Shown here piece by piece: positions 4,356-8,844 of a DNA stretch of 8,844 bases (its first letter is position 1; every line of letters begins with the position of its first letter). Position numbers and translations under genes: made by a program. The notes under the pieces are model-generated. The model worked only from the letters and a program-made list of their open reading frames with translations. It was not told where the DNA came from and ran no database searches. The DNA comes from an uncultured Eubacterium sp. (GTDB lineage Bacteria > Bacillota > Clostridia > Lachnospirales > Lachnospiraceae), in assembly GCA_905236295.1 (NCBI GenBank), contig CAJOQF010000122.1:1-8844 (forward strand), given 5' to 3'.

Positions 4356-5969
4356 CTAATGCTCCATGAGCTCGACCTCTCCCATTCCGAAGTCGTTGCG
4401 GCTTCTCTTCTTGACATTATAGAGAATCTTGTCCGCCGAATACAGATAATCCCATATCTTGTTCTTCATCGACGGTACCGCATAACATATTCCCTGAGAG
4501 ACCGTTACATACGGAACAGCCAGTGAATACTCATGTTTCAATTTCTTGTCCGTCATTCTACGCTTCAACTCGGAAGCAATATAGAGTACATCGCTCTCCG
4601 TCTTATCATGGTAGAGAATGATGAACTCATCTCCACCATATCGGGCTACATAAACCCCAAAATCATCCACAAGACCTGCGAGGATGTCAGCAACAGTCTT
4701 TATACACATATCACCGGCCTGATGACCGTAATTGTCGTTAAACTGCTTGAAATAATCGATATCAAGGATCTCGACCGCAAGCGGCGTCTTATTGACATAG
4801 CAATGCTGGAATATAGACTCCGCATATTTGTTGAGTGAGAATCTGTTTGGCAATCCGGTAAGAGCGTCTGTCTCTGATTTCTTTTGGAGCTCTTCGTTCT
4901 CTATCTCCACCTGTGCCGAGTGTCTTCTGGTATCCTCGAGGGACGCACGTACATTGATGACTGAAGCGACAACATAATTGTCCTCCTTCTCCATACGACT
5001 CATGACCTCAAAGTGCTCAGCACACACGTTCAGATAAGCTTCCTGATTGCCGATTTTCTTATAGTATTTGATAACAAGCGACAAGAACTGTCGGTTTATA
5101 TAGTTTATCTGGGTATCATTTACAAGATGCGACAGAAGATCCATCATGTGAAGGAATGCATCCTCTCTGTCAACATCCAACAAAAATGATGCATAGTTGT
5201 AGAAATCATCATACATTTCAAGGATAAGCGAGAAGTTTCTCGTATCCTTTGTTACCTCGTCAATAAGTATATCCCCAAGCTCTTTCTTGCCCTGCGCATA
5301 GTAGAGCATAGCCTGGAAACACTTTACATTTATCTTGCTCAGTGGCGGCAATTGTCTGTATAGTCTTTGTAAAATGTAATTTAAATATTCGTCAGCAATC
5401 CTTATATTTTGCTTATTCATAGCGCAGATTGCCAGGTTTACATAGATTGTTGCCAAATGAGCATTGTAGTCCGCCTCATCGGTTCTGCTGGATATTATCT
5501 CCAGACTTTCCTGGAAAAACTCTTCTGCCTGATCATAGGATTCTACTCGCATGTAGAGATTTCCGATATTCATAGAAATAACGAACGCATCCATATCGAG
5601 TCCGTGCTCCTCACAAACCTTGCGTCCGTTAATATAATAATCAATAGCAAACAGTGAATTGCCCTGATTTGCAGATGTGATACCAAGGAGATTATAAGAA
5701 AGCGCCATATATTCCCACTGTGCGCACTTCTCCTGATACTCCATTCCGATAACGCAGTATTTAAACAAATCTCCAATATCATTTTGAAGGTAGGCATTCT
5801 TTGCCAGATAGAAATAGACGAAACCAAACAGATGATCATCGGAATTTCGACCGGCATAGTCCTGGATCAGCTTACAACTCTTTACAAAACTCTCATCATC
5901 CGTTCCACAAGTTCTGTCTATCTCATCCATATACTGCCTGACTGTCTCCGGATAGTCCGAATATACCAT
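4356..5969 (-). CDS. TPR-repeat diguanylate cyclase (GGDEF), cytosolic
   Basis: A 537-residue protein predicted to make cyclic di-GMP from two GTP. Residues about 40-340 are helical repeats of TPR type (for example ALSYNLLGITSANQGNSLFA at 89-108 and SMNIGNLYMRVESYDQAEEF at 132-151), likely a protein-sensing or dimerisation module. A short coiled linker (about 341-366) leads to the GGDEF domain: TDALTGLPNR (367-376), DIDYFKQFND (403-412), GHQAGD (415-420) and an intact GGDEF (445-449). Expected metal and GTP ligands D403, N411 and D420 are present. The inhibitory RxxD site that should lie at 436-439 is absent (DFGV), so product feedback is unlikely by that route. There is no signal peptide, membrane segment or EAL domain. 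The start has gaggtggg a few bases upstream. It lies 52 bases after rsmA on the same strand with no terminator visible, so it may be co-transcribed. Confidence 0.94.
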   Translation of the reverse strand: MVYSDYPETVRQYMDEIDRTCGTDDESFVKSCKLIQDYAGRNSDDHLFGFVYFYLAKNAYLQNDIGDLFKYCVIGMEYQEKCAQWEYMALSYNLLGITSANQGNSLFAIDYYINGRKVCEEHGLDMDAFVISMNIGNLYMRVESYDQAEEFFQESLEIISSRTDEADYNAHLATIYVNLAICAMNKQNIRIADEYLNYILQRLYRQLPPLSKINVKCFQAMLYYAQGKKELGDILIDEVTKDTRNFSLILEMYDDFYNYASFLLDVDREDAFLHMMDLLSHLVNDTQINYINRQFLSLVIKYYKKIGNQEAYLNVCAEHFEVMSRMEKEDNYVVASVINVRASLEDTRRHSAQVEIENEELQKKSETDALTGLPNRFSLNKYAESIFQHCYVNKTPLAVEILDIDYFKQFNDNYGHQAGDMCIKTVADILAGLVDDFGVYVARYGGDEFIILYHDKTESDVLYIASELKRRMTDKKLKHEYSLAVPYVTVSQGICYAVPSMKNKIWDYLYSADKILYNVKKRSRNDFGMGEVELMEH

Positions 5970-6021
5970 CTGCCCACCTCATTATCTGTTCTTTTATCTG
6001 AATTTAATTAAATTGCTAGCT

Positions 6022-6882
6022 TCAATCCTTTGTTAATGTATCACTTAATTTTGCGAACTGTTCCAGTGATAATGCTTCTCCTCTGACTGTCTCGGACAAA
6101 TCCATCTCAAGCAGCGCTTCAACTACCTCTTCTCTTGAAAAATTCAAAAACGATGCATTCTTAATCCCGTTTGCGAGAGTCTTTCTTCTCTGATTGAACG
6201 ACGCCCTTATAAGTTTGAACAGAAGCTTCTCATCCTTTACATCAACCGGAGGTTTTTCGTAACACTGCAATCTTATCACGGAAGACTCAACCTTTGGCTT
6301 CGGCATAAAGCACTCCGGCGAAACCTTCATCATAACCTTTGGTTCAGCAAAATACTGTACCGCAAGCGAAAGTGCTCCGTAATCTTTGCCGCCGGGGCTT
6401 GCTTTCATCCTGTCCGCAACCTCGCTCTGCACCATCACCGTAATGCTCTCGATAAGCGATTTCGCCTCAAGAAGCTGCATTATGATTGGCGTAGTGATAT
6501 AGTACGGAAGGTTCGCGACCACCTTAAATGACTTCGCACCATATTCAGTAGCGAGCTCATTGATATCGATCTTTAATATGTCTTTATTTATTATACTGAC
6601 ATTATCGTATGGAGACAAGGTCTCTGTGAGAACCGGGATAAGTTTTGTATCTATCTCCACTGCAATGACTTTTTTGGCATTCTCACAGATCACCTGGGTC
6701 ATCGATCCCATTCCGGGTCCAATCTCAAGCACGGTGTCCTCCGGTCCAATCTCCGCCGAGGAGACGATAGCGTCGAGTATATTGGCGTCGATCAGGAAGT
6801 TTTGCCCGAATTTCTTTTTAAAATCAAAATTATATTTTTCTAAAATTTCCGCAGTTTTGCGGGGATTTCCTAAATTTCCCAT
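6022..6882 (-). CDS. rsmA: 16S rRNA dimethyladenosine transferase RsmA (KsgA)
   Basis: A 286-residue enzyme that dimethylates two adjacent adenines near the 3' end of 16S rRNA during small-subunit assembly. KKFGQNFLID (23-32), SAM motif I LEIGPGMGS (52-60), acidic E76 in AVEID, and motif IV NLPYY (124-128) with N124 as the catalytic-loop residue are all present. So are VQSEVADRM (151-159), the C-terminal SFNQRRKTL (229-237) and RGEALSLEQFAKLSD. Length and domain order are normal. The start is two bases after the tatD stop and has no clear ribosome binding site, which suggests translation coupled to tatD. In Bacillus a ribonuclease M5 gene (rnmV) usually lies between tatD and rsmA; here there is none. 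Confidence 0.97.
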   Translation of the reverse strand: MGNLGNPRKTAEILEKYNFDFKKKFGQNFLIDANILDAIVSSAEIGPEDTVLEIGPGMGSMTQVICENAKKVIAVEIDTKLIPVLTETLSPYDNVSIINKDILKIDINELATEYGAKSFKVVANLPYYITTPIIMQLLEAKSLIESITVMVQSEVADRMKASPGGKDYGALSLAVQYFAEPKVMMKVSPECFMPKPKVESSVIRLQCYEKPPVDVKDEKLLFKLIRASFNQRRKTLANGIKNASFLNFSREEVVEALLEMDLSETVRGEALSLEQFAKLSDTLTKD

Positions 6883-6884
6883 AT

Positions 6885-7652
6885 TTATGACATAAACAAT
6901 GCTCTCGCATTCTGCTCAGTAATCTCCACTACCTCATCATAAGTGATTTCCTTGATCCTTGCTATCTCCTGAGCAACATATCTGATAAGCGTCGAATCAT
7001 TCCTCTTTCCGCGAAACGGTTCCGGCGCCATGTACGGGCAATCCGTCTCAAGCAGAATCCTCTCGATAGGTGTGTCTGCAACCACTTCTTTTAATTTCTT
7101 TGAGTTTTTAAAGGTGACAACTCCGCCTACGCCGACATAGAATCCCATATCCACGTACTTTCTCGCAATCTCCTTCGGATAAGAAAAGCAATGCATCACT
7201 CCCTTAAGCCCCCCTGCTGCCGAATCAATTATCTCAAGTGTATCCTCACAGGCTTCCCTTGAATGTACTATAACCGGAAGTTTATGTTCTTTGGCAAGCT
7301 CAAGCTGTTCTTTAAAAACCTTTGCCTGAAAAATACGTCCTTCCCCCGTCTTTTCCCAGTGATAATCCAGTCCTATTTCACCGACAGCCACGACTAAATC
7401 GTCATTTAAGTGTCTCCGTATCCAGGAGACATTTTCCGAAGTGTAATCCTCCGTATTCTCAGGATGTATGCCTATTGCAGCGTAAATAAAATCATGATTA
7501 TTTGCATATCCAAGACTTTTGAGGCACCCGTCAAAGGATGCCCCTACATTTATGATCGTGCCTACGCCGTTCTCTCTCATTGAGCCAAGAAGCGACTCCC
7601 TGTCAGCGTCAAAGCTCTCATCATCATAATGTGCATGTGTCTCAAATATCAT
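6885..7652 (-). CDS. tatD: TatD-family metal-dependent DNase
   Basis: A 255-residue TIM-barrel hydrolase of the TatD group, which act as metal-dependent 3'-5' exonucleases on DNA and are linked to repair. All metal ligands are visible: H6 and H8 (THAH), E92 (VGEIGLDYHWE, 90-100), H130 (IVHSREA), H154 (MHCFS) and D204 (LLETDCPY). The GIHPE motif (61-65) and the C-terminal TEQNARALF ending are typical, and length is normal. A moderate ribosome binding site (aggtag) lies six bases before the ATG. It starts 24 bases after the metG stop and ends two bases before rsmA, an arrangement common in Firmicutes. Confidence 0.96.
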   Translation of the reverse strand: MIFETHAHYDDESFDADRESLLGSMRENGVGTIINVGASFDGCLKSLGYANNHDFIYAAIGIHPENTEDYTSENVSWIRRHLNDDLVVAVGEIGLDYHWEKTGEGRIFQAKVFKEQLELAKEHKLPVIVHSREACEDTLEIIDSAAGGLKGVMHCFSYPKEIARKYVDMGFYVGVGGVVTFKNSKKLKEVVADTPIERILLETDCPYMAPEPFRGKRNDSTLIRYVAQEIARIKEITYDEVVEITEQNARALFMS

Positions 7653-7676
7653 AATTTCTACCTGTTATATCTATAT

Positions 7677-8844
7677 TTACTCTTCAACTCCGGCCTTTTC
7701 AAGTACCTCTTTAAGATCGAGTCTCGCAAAGAGAATCTCCGGTTTCTCCGTAACCTTTGTACCGCTCTCATAGAGACCGAACTTATCGAGTTCCTCGAAA
7801 TCCCTGTCTTTGCCGTTGATCTGTGCAAGTATCTTCTCGGCTGTGGAAGGCATAAAGCTCTTTATAAGAACTGCACAGATATTAATTGCCTCTGTAAGAT
7901 TGTAAAGAACAGTAGCAAGTCGCGGCTTGCTGACATCGTCCTTTGCAAGCACCCAAGGAGTGGTCTCATCTATATATTTGTTTGCCCTCTTAAAGATAGC
8001 AAATACTTCCGTAATTGCATCGGCCACATGGAGATCCTTCATCTTTTCCTGCGCCTTAGCTGCTGCGCCGGTGACAACCGTTTTCAGATCCTTGTCAACA
8101 TCTTCCTCTACTCCGGTATTCTCCACTACTCCGTCAAAATACTTGTTTGACATTGAGATGGTTCTGTTTACGAGATTTCCGAGTGTATTTGCAAGGTCTG
8201 AGTTTATCCTCTCAACCAAAAGCTCGTATGATATCACACCATCGTTCTCAAACGGCATCTCATGGAGAAGGAAATAGCGTATAGCATCGACTCCGAAGAG
8301 CTTTACCAGGTCGTCGGCGTACATAACATTTCCCTTTGACTTACTCATCTTTCCATCGCTCTGAAGAAGCCACGGATGACCGAAAACCTGCTTCGGAAGC
8401 GGCTCTCCGAGCGCCATAAGGAATATCGGCCAATAGATAGTGTGGAAACGTATGATATCCTTTCCTATAAGATGAAGATCTGCCGGCCAGTTCTTCTTGT
8501 AAAGATCTGACGACTCACCATCACACTCATAACCTATCTTTGTGATATAGTTTGTAAGCGCATCAAGCCATACATACACAATATGTTTTTCATCAAAATC
8601 CACAGGAATACCCCATGTAAATGATGTTCTCGATACGCAGAGATCCTGCAGACCCGGAAGGAGGAAGTTGTTCATCATCTCATTCTTCCTTGATACCGGC
8701 TGTATAAACTCCAGATGTGTATTTATATGCTCTATAAGCTTGTCTGCATACTTGCTCATCTTAAAGAAATAGGCTTCTTCGGAGACTTTTTCAACTGGTC
8801 TGTGGCAGTCTGGACAACAGCCATTTTCATCGAGCTGCAGTTCA
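7677..8844 (-). CDS. metG: Methionyl-tRNA synthetase MetG, 3' part (5' end beyond window)
   Basis: The C-terminal 388 residues or so of a class I aminoacyl-tRNA synthetase that charges tRNA-Met. The frame is open to the right edge, so the Met at 8759 is internal (it sits in EEAYFFKMSKYADKL). The visible part starts in the zinc-binding knuckle region (CCPDCHRPVE). It continues with FTWGIPV and VYVWLDALTNY, the DLHLIGKDIIRFH segment, and KMSKS at 8351-8337 (GKMSKSKGN), the ATP-binding loop. The anticodon-binding helical domain follows (NDGVISYELLVERINSDLAN, ETTPWVLAKD). The protein stops soon after LFARLDLKEVLEKAGVEE. The extra C-terminal EMAP/Arc1p-like tRNA-binding domain found in Bacillus MetS and many others is absent, so this is the short form. 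The HIGH motif lies outside the window. Confidence 0.97.
   Translation of the reverse strand, partial: ELQLDENGCCPDCHRPVEKVSEEAYFFKMSKYADKLIEHINTHLEFIQPVSRKNEMMNNFLLPGLQDLCVSRTSFTWGIPVDFDEKHIVYVWLDALTNYITKIGYECDGESSDLYKKNWPADLHLIGKDIIRFHTIYWPIFLMALGEPLPKQVFGHPWLLQSDGKMSKSKGNVMYADDLVKLFGVDAIRYFLLHEMPFENDGVISYELLVERINSDLANTLGNLVNRTISMSNKYFDGVVENTGVEEDVDKDLKTVVTGAAAKAQEKMKDLHVADAITEVFAIFKRANKYIDETTPWVLAKDDVSKPRLATVLYNLTEAINICAVLIKSFMPSTAEKILAQINGKDRDFEELDKFGLYESGTKVTEKPEILFARLDLKEVLEKAGVEE

Noticed and set aside
7629..8277. Plus-strand open frames opposite metG
   Set aside because: They are antisense to a clear MetG sequence with KMSKS and show no domain of their own.

Overview
The window looks like chromosome of a low-to-moderate-GC anaerobic Firmicute, most likely of the Lachnospiraceae (Butyrivibrio/Roseburia-like). 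The grounds are a rubrerythrin with its rubredoxin domain at the N-terminus, a metG-tatD-rsmA housekeeping cluster, an ISL3-type transposase remnant and strong GGAGG-type ribosome binding sites. The taxonomic placement is inference from gene style, not from a marker comparison.

Layout. (1) 1-460 is decayed mobile DNA: 11-nt AT-rich repeats, a possible minus-strand gene end, and a plus-strand fragment of an ISL3-family transposase. (2) 463-1593 (minus) encodes a secreted GH20 protein that closely matches dispersin B, the enzyme that cuts the biofilm polymer poly-beta-1,6-N-acetylglucosamine. (3) 1710-2423 (minus) encodes a short flagellin-like protein, and an intrinsic terminator lies between it and the dispersin gene. 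(4) 2741-3283 (plus) is a reverse rubrerythrin, followed by a terminator and about 200 bp of nested inverted and direct repeats. (5) 3533-4300 (plus) is a SAM-dependent methyltransferase with a TATAAT box almost at its start codon. (6) 4356-8844 (minus) is a co-directional run: metG (5' end outside the window), tatD, rsmA and a cytosolic TPR-GGDEF diguanylate cyclase, with gaps of 24, 2 and 52 bases.

How the parts work together. metG, tatD and rsmA are translation and nucleic-acid housekeeping genes, and the diguanylate cyclase sits at the 3' end of that run. The rubrerythrin serves oxygen and peroxide defence in an anaerobe. A biofilm-matrix hydrolase, a flagellin relative and a c-di-GMP synthase within 6 kb hint at a motility/biofilm theme, but nothing in the sequence proves a functional link. 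The most notable items are the dispersin-like enzyme with a changed substrate-binding arginine, the flagellin-like protein with a shortened N-terminal helix, and the repeat structure after the rubrerythrin gene. I found no tRNA, rRNA, CRISPR array or complete insertion sequence.
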